From NCBI RefSeq assembly GCF_900156815.1, contig NZ_FTOT01000002.1, positions 434,001-498,000 on the forward strand: a stretch of DNA of 64,000 nt, read 5' to 3'. This DNA is from Gemmobacter megaterium (lineage in GTDB: Bacteria; Pseudomonadota; Alphaproteobacteria; Rhodobacterales; Rhodobacteraceae). A program made the translations under genes and the position numbers. The notes under the pieces were generated by a model. That model made no database searches and was not told where the DNA came from. It saw only the letters and a list, made by a program, of their open reading frames with translations. Shown here in pieces: positions 52,644-62,703 of this stretch; position 1 is the stretch's first letter; each line of letters begins with the position of its first letter.

Positions 52644-54529
52644 TTCTTGCCGGCCTTTTCAGGTGCCTTCGGCTTGTTGGCGGGTTTGGCCGCCGGATCC
52701 GGCTTGGGCTTGCGCTTCACGCTGGACTTGATGTTGCCAAAGATGTCCGGCTTGTGGCCATGGCTGCGCATGATCGCATATTGCTGCGAGAAGGTGATGA
52801 TGTTGTTGGTGATCCAGTACACCACCAGGCCGCTGGCAAAGCCGCCCAGAATGAACATGAACACCCACGGCATCCAGGCAAAGACCTGCGCCTGCACCGG
52901 GTCGGTGGGGGCCGGGTTCAGCTTTTGCTGCAACCACATCGACAGCCCGAGCAGGATCGGCAGGATGCCGATGAAGATCAGCGCCAGGAACGAGGTCGGG
53001 TCCGGGGAGGCCCAGGGCAAAAGCCCGAACAGGTTGAAGATCGAGGTCGGATCCGGTGTCGACAGGTCGTTGAACACCCCGAAGAACGGCGCATGGCGCA
53101 GTTCGATGGTTACAAAGATCACCTTGTAGAGGCTGAAGAAGATCGGGATCTGCAACAGGATCGGCAGGCACCCGGCGGCCGGGTTGACCTTTTTGTCCCG
53201 ATACAGCTTCATCATCTCTTGCTGCATCTTTTGGCGGTCGTCGCCGACGCGCTCCTTGAGCGCCTCCATCTCGGGCTGCAATTCCTTCATCCGCGCCATG
53301 CTGACGTAGGACTTGTAGGCCAGCGGCAGCACCAACGCCTTGAGGATGAAGGTCAGCGCGATGATCGCCCAGCCCATGTTCCCGATGATCGCGTTCAGCC
53401 AGTGGAGCAGCGCAAAGATCGGTTTGGTCAGAAAGAAGAACCAACCCCAGTCGATGGCGTCGATCAGGCCGGGCACCGGCTGGGCCGCTGCGTTCACCTC
53501 GGTTCCGAACAGCCGCGACATGAAGCCGGGGGTATTCTCGTACTCCCGCAGCAGCGCCCATTCCTTGGCGCCCGCGAACAGGCGGCTTTCGACGGTGGTC
53601 GTCTCACCCGGCGCGACGGAAACGGCGGCCATGCGGGTTTCGGTCTGCCAGACATCGCGCGAGGGGAAATACTTCTGCACAGCGGCAAAGGTCTGGTCCG
53701 CCCCCGGAATCAGGGTGGTCATCCAGTATTTGTCACCAAAACCCAACCATCCCGAGGCGGCGGCCTGCGCCGTCACCATCGGCACGCCTTCGGTTGGCGA
53801 TACTGCGGCCTCCTGGATGTCGGAGTAATCCAGCTCGGTCAGGCGGCCATCCACCATCTGGATGGTGCCTTCATGGCTGATGAAGAAATTCTCCAGATCC
53901 TGGGGCAGTCCATGCCGGGCGACGAGGCCATAAGGGGCCAGACGTGCCGCTTCGGTACCCGTGTTCGTCACCGACTGGGTGATCGAGAACATGAAGTTGT
54001 CGTCCACCGCGATCGTGCGGCGGAAGGTCAGCCCCTTGTCATTCGCCCATTCCAGCACCACAGGCTTGCCCGGTGCCAGCGTATCGCCCTGGGCCACCGA
54101 CCATTCGGTGTTCGGTCCCGGCACATCGGTATCGGCAAGATTGCCGCCCGGCGCCCAGCCATAAAGCGCATAATAGGCATTCGCCCCACCCATGGGCCGC
54201 AGCAGACGCACGATATCCGCGCCATCCTCGGCGGTCTCGCGGTAGTCGCGCAGGCTCAGATCGTCCAGCCGCCCCCCGGTCAGCGCGATGGATCCGGTCA
54301 GCCGCGGGGTTTCCACCGCGATCCGGGCCGTTTCCGGCGCTGTTTCGGGTGTCGCCGCCGTGGCGCCCGGCCCGGTCAGCGCCGGAGGGACCGCACCTTC
54401 GGGCGCGGCAGCCACGGGCACGTTCGGGTCCACCGCCGGCTGCTCGGGCGGGAACAGGACGAACCACACGAGGATCACGAGGAAGCTCAGCGCCGTCGCA
54501 AGAATGAGGTTCTTGTTCTGATCGTTCAT
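52640..54529 (-). CDS. yidC: Membrane protein insertase YidC
   Basis: A 629-residue inner-membrane insertase. MNDQNKNLILATALSFLVILVWFVLF is the first helix, then a large periplasmic beta domain (about 60-340), then the five conserved C-terminal helices, with the Lys/Pro-rich tail KPKPDPAAKPANKPKAPEKAGKK that binds the ribosome region. ATG 54529 is used; an earlier in-frame start adds MAGSPPI only. The 211 bp upstream (54530-54740) hold no rpmH, rnpA or yidD, the usual partners; a carbonic anhydrase gene lies there instead. Confidence 0.94.
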   Translation of the reverse strand: MNDQNKNLILATALSFLVILVWFVLFPPEQPAVDPNVPVAAAPEGAVPPALTGPGATAATPETAPETARIAVETPRLTGSIALTGGRLDDLSLRDYRETAEDGADIVRLLRPMGGANAYYALYGWAPGGNLADTDVPGPNTEWSVAQGDTLAPGKPVVLEWANDKGLTFRRTIAVDDNFMFSITQSVTNTGTEAARLAPYGLVARHGLPQDLENFFISHEGTIQMVDGRLTELDYSDIQEAAVSPTEGVPMVTAQAAASGWLGFGDKYWMTTLIPGADQTFAAVQKYFPSRDVWQTETRMAAVSVAPGETTTVESRLFAGAKEWALLREYENTPGFMSRLFGTEVNAAAQPVPGLIDAIDWGWFFFLTKPIFALLHWLNAIIGNMGWAIIALTFILKALVLPLAYKSYVSMARMKELQPEMEALKERVGDDRQKMQQEMMKLYRDKKVNPAAGCLPILLQIPIFFSLYKVIFVTIELRHAPFFGVFNDLSTPDPTSIFNLFGLLPWASPDPTSFLALIFIGILPILLGLSMWLQQKLNPAPTDPVQAQVFAWMPWVFMFILGGFASGLVVYWITNNIITFSQQYAIMRSHGHKPDIFGNIKSSVKRKPKPDPAAKPANKPKAPEKAGKK

Positions 54530-54740
54530 GATGGGGGGGCTACCTGCCAATTCTGGTCAGCGCGGTTCAACAGAACGGGGACCGAAAGGTCAAGCGGAAA
54601 CGCCGCCCGGCCCGGTAACAACCGGCAACCTTCTGCCCCTGGCCAGTCATCCCGGCGGTATTGCCACCATTCGCCGCGGGTTCGGCCCCCCGTGGCAGCG
54701 GGGAACGACGCCCCCGCCTGCCTGCCCGGCAAGCGCCGGT

Positions 54741-55388
54741 TCACACCGGCACGAACCGGCCGAGTTCGGGCTCGTACTGCTCCAGCGTTCCTTCGCCGGT
54801 AGAGGTCCACAGGCCATGCAGCGTCAGTTCCTCGGTTTCGACCGCCGCGCGCACGAAGGGAAAGGTCATCAGGTTTTCCAGGCTGACCAGAACCGCCTCT
54901 TTCTCCAGCGCGCCCAGCCGATCACCTTCCGGCAGATGGGAGACACGTTCGAAACCAGGGCGCAGGATGTCCATCCAACGGCCGACAAAGCTGGTCTTTT
55001 CCTCCAGCGCGGGCGCATGGCCGCTGCACATGTCGTGGCAGCCCTTGACGCCACCGCAGTTCGCATGGCCCAGCACCACCACATGCGCCACCTTCAGCGC
55101 GGTCACGGCATATTCCACCGCCGCCGAGGTGCCGTGCGGCTCGCCATCGGCCTGATAGGGCGGAACAAGATTGGCGATGTTGCGGTGAATGAAGAATTCG
55201 CCCTCGTCCGCGCCAAAAATCGAGGTGACATGCACCCGGCTGTCGCAACAGGAAATCACCATGGCGCGGGGATGCTGCCCCCCCGTGGCCAGCTTTCGGT
55301 ACCAGGCCTTGTTGTCCTGCCATGTGGTCGCGCGCCAACCGTGAAAGCGCTGGATAAGATAACTGGGAAGGGGGCGGGCCATGTTCAT
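54741..55388 (-). CDS. Beta-class carbonic anhydrase
   Basis: A 215-residue zinc enzyme interconverting CO2 and bicarbonate. Zinc ligands are C48 and D49 (SCCDSRVH; D49-R51 dyad), H108 and C111 (GHANCGG). The start ATG 55388 has AAGGAG 9 nt upstream; a longer frame to 55481 is not needed. Divergent from a small unknown gene and upstream of yidC on the same strand. Confidence 0.93.
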   Translation of the reverse strand: MNMARPLPSYLIQRFHGWRATTWQDNKAWYRKLATGGQHPRAMVISCCDSRVHVTSIFGADEGEFFIHRNIANLVPPYQADGEPHGTSAAVEYAVTALKVAHVVVLGHANCGGVKGCHDMCSGHAPALEEKTSFVGRWMDILRPGFERVSHLPEGDRLGALEKEAVLVSLENLMTFPFVRAAVETEELTLHGLWTSTGEGTLEQYEPELGRFVPV

Positions 55389-55502
55389 CTGAGGTCTCTC
55401 CTTGCCTGGGTGTTCACATAGGATGCGGGATGGAAGAATTCGAGATATTTTTGCGATGCGACGAAACGGATTCTTCAGCATGACCCCACATTCTGCCGCC
55501 GG

Positions 55503-55901
55503 GTGAACGGGAATGATGTGGAGGGTGCCGTGGCTGCATTGGTCACGTATCTATGTCCGCGCGAACGGATCTGGCTTGATCCGTCGCGGATCGGATTGTT
55601 GTATGCCGAACTTGGCGGGGCCGAGGTGCAGGCCCTGCTGGATCGCGCCATGGCGGAACTGGCCGACGTGCATGAAGACTTGCGCCTGCACTATGTCGCG
55701 CGCGATCTGGATGGCTTTTCCCGCAGCCTGCGGCGGATGCGGCGGATCGCGGATCATCTGGGCCTGACCACGGTGGCCCGGATCACGGGCGATGTATCCG
55801 ATTGTCTGGAACGCGCCGATCCGACGGCCCTGTCCGCCACCTGGGCGCGGCTGTCCCGCAGCGCCGAACAGGCGCAGACGGGCAACTGGAACAGCATCTG
55901 A
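55503..55901 (+). CDS. Small helical protein, possible degenerate HPt-like domain
   Basis: A 132-residue acidic, mostly helical protein starting at GTG 55503. The segment LDGFSRSLRRMRRIADHLGLTTVARITGDV resembles the helical core of histidine phosphotransfer domains. The usual phospho-histidine position (HxLKG) is occupied by SLRRM, and the only nearby histidine is in ADHLGL. I do not recognise a named family. Divergent from the carbonic anhydrase gene, with 114 bp between. Confidence 0.6.
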   Translation: MNGNDVEGAVAALVTYLCPRERIWLDPSRIGLLYAELGGAEVQALLDRAMAELADVHEDLRLHYVARDLDGFSRSLRRMRRIADHLGLTTVARITGDVSDCLERADPTALSATWARLSRSAEQAQTGNWNSI

Positions 55902-56038
55902 CGCAGCCAAACTAGGCGCGCGGCTGGTGAAAGCGAATCGTCACCTTACCACGATCGCATGACAGCCATGCATCCGCGCGACCGCCCCTTGCGGCTGCCG
56001 ATGAGAGGGATAGGCTGACCTCAACAGGAGGATCCGCC

Positions 56039-57433
56039 ATGACCGACCCGCACCGCCTTGCGTTCGCCCCGGCCGATGCCGACGCACTGCCCTTGCATGT
56101 GGTCCGGCAAGAAGACGCCGGGGACTTTCTTGCTGGGCAGCCCCTGGCTGCACGAACCTGGCTGGAGGCACAAGGATGGACTGGCGCGGCAGGCGATCCG
56201 GTTCTGCTGGCAGGCGATGGCGGTGCCGTGGCAGGTGCGGTCATGGGGCTGGGCGATGCCACAGCCCGCGCGCGGCAGCGGTTTGCCGTCGCCCGTGCGG
56301 CCGCAAAGCTGCCTGCCGGGGTCTGGACCCTGAAGGGAGATCTGACCGCAGAAGAGCGCGACGAGGCGGCGCTTGGCTGGCTGCTGGCAGGCTACCGCTT
56401 CGACCGCTACCGCAGCACCAAGGCCCCCGGCGCACGACTTGTCGCCCCCGACGGCTGTGATGCCCGGCGCATCGAGGTCATCGCCAATGCCGAGGCGCTG
56501 ACCCGCGACCTGATCAATACCCCTGCCGCCGATATGGGGCCTGCCGAGTTGCAAGCCGCGGTCGTCGCCATGGCCGAACGTCATGCCGCCCGACTGACCT
56601 GCATTCTGGGGGACGATCTTCTGGCGCAGAACCTACCCATGATCCATGCCGTCGGACGGGCCAGCCCCCGCGCGCCGCGATTGCTGGACCTGCGCTGGGG
56701 CGACAGCGGCCCCAGCGTGACGCTGGTTGGCAAGGGCGTGTGCTTTGACACCGGTGGCCTGGACCTGAAACCCGCCTCTGGACTGTTGCTGATGAAAAAG
56801 GACATGGGCGGGGCGGCCACGGTGATCGGGCTGGCCGAGATGATCATGGCCACCCGCCTGCCGGTGCGGCTGCGGGTCTTGATCCCGGCGGTGGAGAACG
56901 CGGTTTCGGGCAATGCGATGCGCCCGCGCGACATTCTGACAAGCCGCAAGGGCCTGACAGTCGAGGTGAACAATACCGATGCCGAAGGGCGCCTTGTGCT
57001 GGCCGATGCCATGGCGCTGGCCTGTGAGGACGCGCCCGACCTGCTGGTGACGATGGCGACGTTGACCGGGGCGGCACGCGTTGCGCTGGGGGCGGATCTG
57101 CCGCCCTATTATACCGATGACGACACGGTGGCGCAGGCGCTGGACCAGGCCGCGCGCCGGGTGCGTGATCCGGTGTGGCGTATGCCCTTCTGGGATGCCT
57201 ATGAGCCGCAGATCGAGCCTGGCATCGCCGATCTGGACAATGCGCCCGGCGGCGGCATGGCCGGGTCGATCACGGCGGCACTGTTCCTGCGCCGCTTTGC
57301 CGATGCGCCGCGCTATGTGCATTTCGACATCTACTGCAACCAGATCTCGGATGCCCCCGCCCGTCCCAAGGGGGGTGTCGGCCAGGGCGCACGCGCCCTG
57401 TTCGCCGCCCTGCCCGCCGTGTTGGGGGTGTAA
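56039..57433 (+). CDS. Leucyl aminopeptidase family protein (M17)
   Basis: A 464-residue di-metal aminopeptidase. Active-site residues are K232 and D237 (VGKGVCFDTGG), D255 (KKDMGG), and D314, E316 and R318 in the signature NTDAEGRLVL. The N-terminal domain (1-150) is divergent, as in the PepB/short M17 group common in rhodobacteria. AGGAGG-like site just upstream. Followed after 4 bp by the NlpC/P60 gene. Confidence 0.92.
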   Translation: MTDPHRLAFAPADADALPLHVVRQEDAGDFLAGQPLAARTWLEAQGWTGAAGDPVLLAGDGGAVAGAVMGLGDATARARQRFAVARAAAKLPAGVWTLKGDLTAEERDEAALGWLLAGYRFDRYRSTKAPGARLVAPDGCDARRIEVIANAEALTRDLINTPAADMGPAELQAAVVAMAERHAARLTCILGDDLLAQNLPMIHAVGRASPRAPRLLDLRWGDSGPSVTLVGKGVCFDTGGLDLKPASGLLLMKKDMGGAATVIGLAEMIMATRLPVRLRVLIPAVENAVSGNAMRPRDILTSRKGLTVEVNNTDAEGRLVLADAMALACEDAPDLLVTMATLTGAARVALGADLPPYYTDDDTVAQALDQAARRVRDPVWRMPFWDAYEPQIEPGIADLDNAPGGGMAGSITAALFLRRFADAPRYVHFDIYCNQISDAPARPKGGVGQGARALFAALPAVLGV

Positions 57434-57437
57434 CATC

Positions 57438-58256
57438 ATGGATCGTCGCACCACGCCATTTTCCGGCCGCATCGCCCATAGTTCGTTGCAAGGCGAGGTC
57501 CAGGCCGACGGCTATACAGACGGCACACCCGCCCGCGTGGTCTGGCCGCTCGCCGATCTGAACCGCAGCCCCGGTGGCGCCAGGGATCGTCAGGTGCTGT
57601 GGGGCGACAGGATGTGCGTGATCGACCGGCGCGACGGTCATGCCTATGTCCGCGCGGACAAGGACGGGTATTGCGGCTGGATTTCAGAGAGCGCCCTTGG
57701 CCCCGATCATCCCGTGACCCACCGCGTCACCAGCCTGTTCAGCCAGATCTACCCCGAGCCCCGCGTCCAGGCGCGCGAAACGCTGACCCTGCCATTCGGG
57801 GCCCAGGTGCAGGTGCTGTCCGTTGGCGGCAAATTCGTGGAAACGCCGCAAGGGTTTGTCCCGCTGGCCCATCTGCGCCCGCACGGCGACCATGATGCCG
57901 ATCCGGTTGCGGTGGCCGCGCGGTTCCTGGGCGTGCCGTATCTGTGGGGCTGCAACAGCGCCTCGGGGCTGGATTGCTCCGGGCTGGCGCAGGGCGCGAT
58001 GCTGGCCTGCGGCATCGCCTGCCCCGGCGACAGCGATCTTCAGGCCGCCGCCGGCGCGGAGGTGGCCGAAGATGCGCTGGCCCCCGGCGACCTGGTGTTC
58101 TGGAAGGGTCACGTCGCCATCGTGTCAGATGTGGACGAGATCATCCACGCCACGGCCGCCTACATGTCGGTGGTGCGCGAACCGCTGCACAAGGCGGTGT
58201 CGCGTATCATGGCGCAAGGGGGCGGGCCGGTGACACACCGGCGCCGCCTGCGCTGA
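57438..58256 (+). CDS. NlpC/P60-family peptidase with SH3-like N-terminus
   Basis: A 272-residue cysteine peptidase. The catalytic Cys is C180 (LDCSGLAQ) with H225 (WKGHVAIV) and a later polar residue near H237 (IHATAAY). Two SH3-like segments precede it (about 50-95 and 110-150). Such enzymes cut gamma-D-Glu-diaminopimelate bonds in cell-wall peptides. No signal peptide is seen, so it may act on recycled muropeptides in the cytoplasm, in line with the aminopeptidase directly upstream. Confidence 0.9.
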   Translation: MDRRTTPFSGRIAHSSLQGEVQADGYTDGTPARVVWPLADLNRSPGGARDRQVLWGDRMCVIDRRDGHAYVRADKDGYCGWISESALGPDHPVTHRVTSLFSQIYPEPRVQARETLTLPFGAQVQVLSVGGKFVETPQGFVPLAHLRPHGDHDADPVAVAARFLGVPYLWGCNSASGLDCSGLAQGAMLACGIACPGDSDLQAAAGAEVAEDALAPGDLVFWKGHVAIVSDVDEIIHATAAYMSVVREPLHKAVSRIMAQGGGPVTHRRRLR

Positions 58257-58265
58257 AACGGCCGC

Positions 58266-59063
58266 TTACAGCGTCCGCAGCCACCGGCGCAGGATACGCT
58301 CCAACTTGGCGGCACCCATCGGGGCGCTGGCCTTGGTATGTTCGTGGCTGATGTTTTCGTCGCTCATGCCTGCCGCCATGTTGGTAATCACCGACACCGC
58401 CCCGCAGGTCAGGCCATAAAAGCGCGCCAGGATCACCTCGGGCACCGTCGACATGCCCACCGCATCCGCACCCAGCAGTTTCAACATGCGGATTTCGGCC
58501 GGAGTTTCGAAGTTGGGACCAGAGTACCAGGCGTAGACACCTTCGTTCAGAGGCAGATCCTCGGCCTTGGCCGCCGCCTTCAGCCCGGCGCGAATGGCGG
58601 GGTCATAGGCGTTGGTCAGGTTGACGAACCGCGCATCCGTGGGCTCCCCGATCAGCGGCGACCGGCCGGAATAATTGATATGATCGGCAATCAGCATCAG
58701 CGCGCCAGGCGGATTTTCTGGCAGGAACGATCCGGCGGCATTGGTCAGGATCAGCGTATCGGCACCCAGCCCCTTGAGCACCTCGATCGGCAGGCGCATC
58801 GCATCGGCGCGGCCTTCCTCGTAGTAATGCGCGCGGCCGCCGAACACAGCCACCGGCACCCCTTCCAGCGTGCCGACCACCAGCTTGCGTGTGTGGCCCG
58901 AGACCCCCGCATGGGGAAAGCCCGGCAGGTCGTCATAGTCGATGGCGACGCCCTGCACCGCTTCGGTCAGATGACCAAGGCCCGAACCAAGGATCAGGCC
59001 AAGGCGCACCTTGGCGCCTCCGGTACGGGCATTGATGATGGCAAGTGCCTCGGCGGCTGACAT
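58266..59063 (-). CDS. punA: Purine nucleoside phosphorylase
   Basis: A 265-residue trimeric-type phosphorylase cleaving purine nucleosides to base and ribose-1-phosphate. Recognised by LILGSGLGHL near 25-34, FGGRAHYYEEG, SGPNFETPAEIRML and VITNMAAGM. ATG 59063 has AGGAG 7 nt upstream; a TTG two codons earlier is unlikely. It ends 9 bp from the convergent NlpC/P60 gene. Confidence 0.92.
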   Translation of the reverse strand: MSAAEALAIINARTGGAKVRLGLILGSGLGHLTEAVQGVAIDYDDLPGFPHAGVSGHTRKLVVGTLEGVPVAVFGGRAHYYEEGRADAMRLPIEVLKGLGADTLILTNAAGSFLPENPPGALMLIADHINYSGRSPLIGEPTDARFVNLTNAYDPAIRAGLKAAAKAEDLPLNEGVYAWYSGPNFETPAEIRMLKLLGADAVGMSTVPEVILARFYGLTCGAVSVITNMAAGMSDENISHEHTKASAPMGAAKLERILRRWLRTL

Positions 59064-59090
59064 GGGCAATCTCCTGCTGTTTGTGCCGTT

Positions 59091-60989
59091 CTACGTCATG
59101 GCGGCGGCTTTGCCAGCCCCCGTTGACGGGCGGCGGATCGGATCGGCCAGCAGGCGCAGCCCGTTCAGCACCACCAGCACGGTGCCCCCTTCGTGCCCGA
59201 TCACCGCCAGAGGCAGCGGCAGATCCCAGACCAGGGCGCCCGTCACCAGCACCAGCATGGCGCCAATGGCGAAGATCAGGTTCTGCCGGATGATGCGCGC
59301 GGTGCGGCGGGCCAGGCGATGCGCCTCGGCCAGCCGGGTCATGTCGTCGGACATCAGCGCGACGCCCGCGGCCTGCAACGCCACCTCGGATCCGGCGGCC
59401 CCCATGGCGATGCCCACGTCGGCGCGCGCCAGCGCGGCCGCATCATTCACCCCGTCGCCGACAAAGGCCACCTTGCCCTGACCAGCCATCACCGCGATCA
59501 ATGCCACCTTGTCATCCGGCAGCAGATCGGCATGGATCTCCTCGGGGCGCAGGCCCAATTCGGCGCCGATACGCTCGGCCACAGGGCGGCGGTCGCCGGT
59601 CATCATGGCCAGCGTCCGGACCCCACTCTGCCGCAGCGCCGCCAGCCCCGCCGCGGAACTGGCGCGCGGGCGGTCGGCCACCGAAACCGCGCCCAGCACC
59701 CGGGCCCCCTGCCCCAGCCAAACAACCGTCTCCGATGCCTCGTCAAAGCCCGCCAGCCCCTCCGCCTCGGGATTCGCCCCCATACGGGCCATCAGACGCC
59801 GGTTTCCCGCCCACAGACCACCATCGGCGGTCAGCCCTTCGCTGGGATGGGCCGTCACATTCTCCACAGCCACAGGCACCAACCCGCGCGCGATAGCCTC
59901 GGCCCGGATCGCAGCGGCGATGGGGTGTTCGGACTGCGCCTCGATCCCCGCCAGCAGGGCCAGCATTGCACCCTCGTCGCCCGTTGCGGCAATCCGGCGC
60001 ACCTGTGCCTGGCCCGTGGTCAGCGTTCCTGTCTTGTCAAAGGCAAAGCCGCGCACTGCGGCAAGGGTTTCCAGTGCCGCGCCGCCCTTGAACAACACCC
60101 CGCCGCGCGCAGAGGCGGACAGCGCCGACAGAATTGCCGCCGGCACAGAGATCACCACTGCACAGGGGCTGGCGGCAACCAGCAGCGTAGCGGCCTTGTA
60201 AAGTGCGGTGTCGAACGGATGGCCCGACGCCAGGAAAATGCCCAGCGCCAAGACTGCCCCCACCAGGACCGCCACCGTATACCGCTGGCCGAACCAGTCG
60301 CTGAACCGTTCCGACGGGGCCCGCGCGGCCTGGGCCTCTGTCACCAACCGGATCATGCGGGCGACCGTGCTGTCGGACAACGGTCGCGTCACCTGCACCT
60401 CAAGCACGCCGGTCAGGTTCACCGTCGCCTCGAACACCTGATCGCCGGGCGCGCGGGTGACAGGCAGGGATTCCCCGGTGATGGTAGATTCGTCCATCGA
60501 CCCGCTGCCCGTCACAACCCGGCCATCCACCGGCACGCGCGCACCAGGGCGCAGCACGACCACATCACCGGCCACAAGGCTGGCCGATGCGACCTCGACC
60601 ACCTCTGCCCCGCGCCGGAGCAAGGCGGATTCGGGGCGCAGGTGCATCAGCGCCTCTACAGCCCGTCGCGCACGACCCATGGCGCGGTGTTCCAGCGTGC
60701 CCGACAGCGAAAACAGTGCCAGCAGCACCGCCCCTTCCATCGGGGCGCCCACGGCTGCGGCGGCCATGGCCGCGACGACCATCAGCAGGTCGATGTCCAG
60801 CACCCGGTCCACCACCAATGCCCGCGCGGCGGACAGGCCACTGGGAATTCCCCCGGCCAGATAGGCCGCGATCCAGAACAGGGTCGCCAGTTGACCTGCC
60901 CCGCTCCAATGCGCGGCGAGCCCGCCAAGTGTCGCGCCTACGGTTATCACGGTCAGCCAAAGGCCGACCCGGTCGGACGACAGGAGCAT
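59091..60989 (-). CDS. P1B-4-type heavy-metal-transporting ATPase
   Basis: A 632-residue metal-export ATPase. The membrane metal motif is SPC (274-276, ASPCAVVIS) rather than CPC, and HEGGT near 598 marks subgroup P1B-4 (cobalt, iron or zinc). The phosphorylated aspartate is D318 (DKTGTLT); TGES, SEHP and GDGVND are in place. No cytosolic HMA domain or His-rich head precedes the first helix. ATG 60989 has AAGG 7 nt upstream. Leftward, divergent from the small zinc protein. Confidence 0.9.
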   Translation of the reverse strand: MLLSSDRVGLWLTVITVGATLGGLAAHWSGAGQLATLFWIAAYLAGGIPSGLSAARALVVDRVLDIDLLMVVAAMAAAAVGAPMEGAVLLALFSLSGTLEHRAMGRARRAVEALMHLRPESALLRRGAEVVEVASASLVAGDVVVLRPGARVPVDGRVVTGSGSMDESTITGESLPVTRAPGDQVFEATVNLTGVLEVQVTRPLSDSTVARMIRLVTEAQAARAPSERFSDWFGQRYTVAVLVGAVLALGIFLASGHPFDTALYKAATLLVAASPCAVVISVPAAILSALSASARGGVLFKGGAALETLAAVRGFAFDKTGTLTTGQAQVRRIAATGDEGAMLALLAGIEAQSEHPIAAAIRAEAIARGLVPVAVENVTAHPSEGLTADGGLWAGNRRLMARMGANPEAEGLAGFDEASETVVWLGQGARVLGAVSVADRPRASSAAGLAALRQSGVRTLAMMTGDRRPVAERIGAELGLRPEEIHADLLPDDKVALIAVMAGQGKVAFVGDGVNDAAALARADVGIAMGAAGSEVALQAAGVALMSDDMTRLAEAHRLARRTARIIRQNLIFAIGAMLVLVTGALVWDLPLPLAVIGHEGGTVLVVLNGLRLLADPIRRPSTGAGKAAAMT

Positions 60990-61131
60990 TTTGTTGCCTT
61001 GCACCTTGGGGCACTGGGTGATCACCAGCCTTGGCCATCCGCACCGGGTTTGCAAGGGCCGAAGTCGCCTTGCCCTGCCGCTGCCATACGCTAGAATACG
61101 CGGCAAAATGACGCCCGAGGAGTGCCCGGAG

Positions 61132-61326
61132 ATGACCGCCCAGCCCACCCATGCCGCACCAGAAACCGAAACCGTCGCCCGCTGGAAGGTGGCCTGCGAT
61201 GGCGGCGAAGGGGCGCTTGGCCATCCCCGCGTCTGGCTGGTGATCCCGGAGGAAACCGGCTGGGTGGATTGTCCCTATTGTGACAAGCGGTACGTTCACG
61301 AAAGCGCGGCTGGCAAGGCCGCCTGA
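61132..61326 (+). CDS. Zinc-finger protein, NDUFS6/zf-CHCC-like
   Basis: A 64-residue protein with C22, H31, C47 and C50 in [18 protein letters not shown] and [11 protein letters not shown], the zinc site of the NDUFS6-type accessory subunit of complex I. ATG 61132 has GAGGAG 9 nt upstream; ATG 61108 is also in frame. Divergent from the metal ATPase. Complex I genes are not in the window. Confidence 0.88.
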   Translation: MTAQPTHAAPETETVARWKVACDGGEGALGHPRVWLVIPEETGWVDCPYCDKRYVHESAAGKAA

Positions 61327-61733
61327 TCGGGCGTCCGAACCGTTGCCCATGGGTCAACGTGGTTGGACCCGCCGGGCGGGCCGTCAGACCGATTTCCGGC
61401 TGTGTGCCGGGCGCCCACCCGCCTGGCCCGAACCAGAGCCGCGCAACCGGAAAACCGGCCGCCCCGCCCGGTCTGTTCTGCATTCGGCAGATCACACACC
61501 GACAGGCCGCACGGCGCAGGGCACGCAGCCGGCACATACGGCTGTCTGAGGTTGCGCAGCGTCAGGATTGGCATAGGTTTCCCCATGGGTCGCCCCTCGC
61601 GGCCAGCCTGACGGTGGGCACTCTGCACCAGATGCAATGGCCTGTGCGAAAATCCGCAATGGGCGGCCACCGCGAAACGCCGTAACCAGATTGCCAGACA
61701 GGATATCCCGACTGGCCGCAGCAGGAGACCAAC
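61327..61733. other. 407-bp gap with no supported gene
   Basis: Open frames here on both strands give Arg/Pro/Gly-rich products with no family resemblance, and base composition is ordinary for the window. The right end contains the ribosome site (AGCAGGAG) of the aldo/keto reductase gene and should include its promoter. I see no clear hairpin terminator, RNA gene or repeat. Confidence 0.5.
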
Positions 61734-62681
61734 ATGCCCCCCCTTCGCCGACTTGGCCAGACCGATCTCCATATTGCCCCGCTGGTGCTGGGCACCAACA
61801 CCGCAGGCTGGACCGCAGACGAGGCAACCAGCTTTGCCGTGTTCGATGCCTTTCTGGACCTCGGTTTCACGGCACTCGACACCGCCGACGTCTATTCGCG
61901 CTGGGTTCCCGGCAATGACAGCGAAAGCGAGCGGATCATCGGCCGCTGGATGGCGGCGCGCGGCAACCGCGACCGGGTGCATGTGCTGACCAAGGTCGGG
62001 TCCGACATCGGTCAGGGCAAGCGCGACCTGTCCGCAAAATGGATCATGCAGGCGGTAGAAGGCTCGCTGTCGCGTCTGCAAACCGATTATATCGACCTCT
62101 ACCAAAGCCACTGGCCGGACACGACCGTCGCGCAAGAGGAAACGCTCGAAGCCTATGATCGGCTGATCACCGCAGGCAAGGTGCGCTGGATCGGCTGCTC
62201 CAACTATGACGAGGCCTTGCTGACCGAGGCGCTGGCAGTATCAGAGGCAAAGGGTCTGCCGCGCTATCAGACCGTGCAGAACGAATACAATCTGTACAAC
62301 CGCGGCGCCTATGAAGGCGCCGTCCAGCAAATCGTGCTGCGTGAAGGGCTGAGCCTGATCCCCTATTTCTCGCTCGCGTCGGGATTTCTGACCGGAAAGT
62401 ACCGCAGCGCAGAGGATCTGGCCCAAAGCCAGCGCGGCAAGGGGGTCGAGAAATACCTGACCGACAAGGGCATGGCGATCCTTGCGGCACTGGACAAGGT
62501 GGCAGCCAGCACCGGCGCAACCCAGGCCGAGGTTGCGCTGGCATGGGTCTCCGCACAGGCCGGCGTTGTGGGGCCGCTTGCCTCGGCCACCTCGGTCACA
62601 CAGCTTGAAAGCCTGGCGCGCGGCGCAAGGCTGCACCTGGACGCCGACGATCTGGCGACACTGACAGCGGCGGGGGCCTGA
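61734..62681 (+). CDS. Aldo/keto reductase
   Basis: A 315-residue NADPH-dependent oxidoreductase of the TIM-barrel aldo/keto reductase family. The tetrad is recognisable: D and Y in LDTADVYS (near 48-55), K in VLTKVG and H in QSHWPD. The YajO/Tas-like layout (GNDSESERIIGRWM; GCSNYDEALL) fits the general stress or detoxification group. Followed after 22 bp by a VOC protein, possibly in one transcript. Substrate unknown. Confidence 0.9.
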   Translation: MPPLRRLGQTDLHIAPLVLGTNTAGWTADEATSFAVFDAFLDLGFTALDTADVYSRWVPGNDSESERIIGRWMAARGNRDRVHVLTKVGSDIGQGKRDLSAKWIMQAVEGSLSRLQTDYIDLYQSHWPDTTVAQEETLEAYDRLITAGKVRWIGCSNYDEALLTEALAVSEAKGLPRYQTVQNEYNLYNRGAYEGAVQQIVLREGLSLIPYFSLASGFLTGKYRSAEDLAQSQRGKGVEKYLTDKGMAILAALDKVAASTGATQAEVALAWVSAQAGVVGPLASATSVTQLESLARGARLHLDADDLATLTAAGA

Positions 62682-62703
62682 CCCCGCCCGAAAGGGGGCC
62701 GAC

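Noticed and set aside
52544-54802. 752-codon plus-strand frame
   Set aside because: Antisense to yidC and the MOSC gene; composition is Arg/His/Gln-rich and no motif is visible.
59193-61094. 633-codon plus-strand frame
   Set aside because: Antisense to the P1B-4 ATPase, which has every P-type ATPase motif.
61327-61733. Short minus-strand gene (MPILTLRNLRQPYV...)
   Set aside because: It has Cys and Arg but no recognisable motif, runs through an Arg/Gly-rich low-complexity stretch, and lacks a clear ribosome site.
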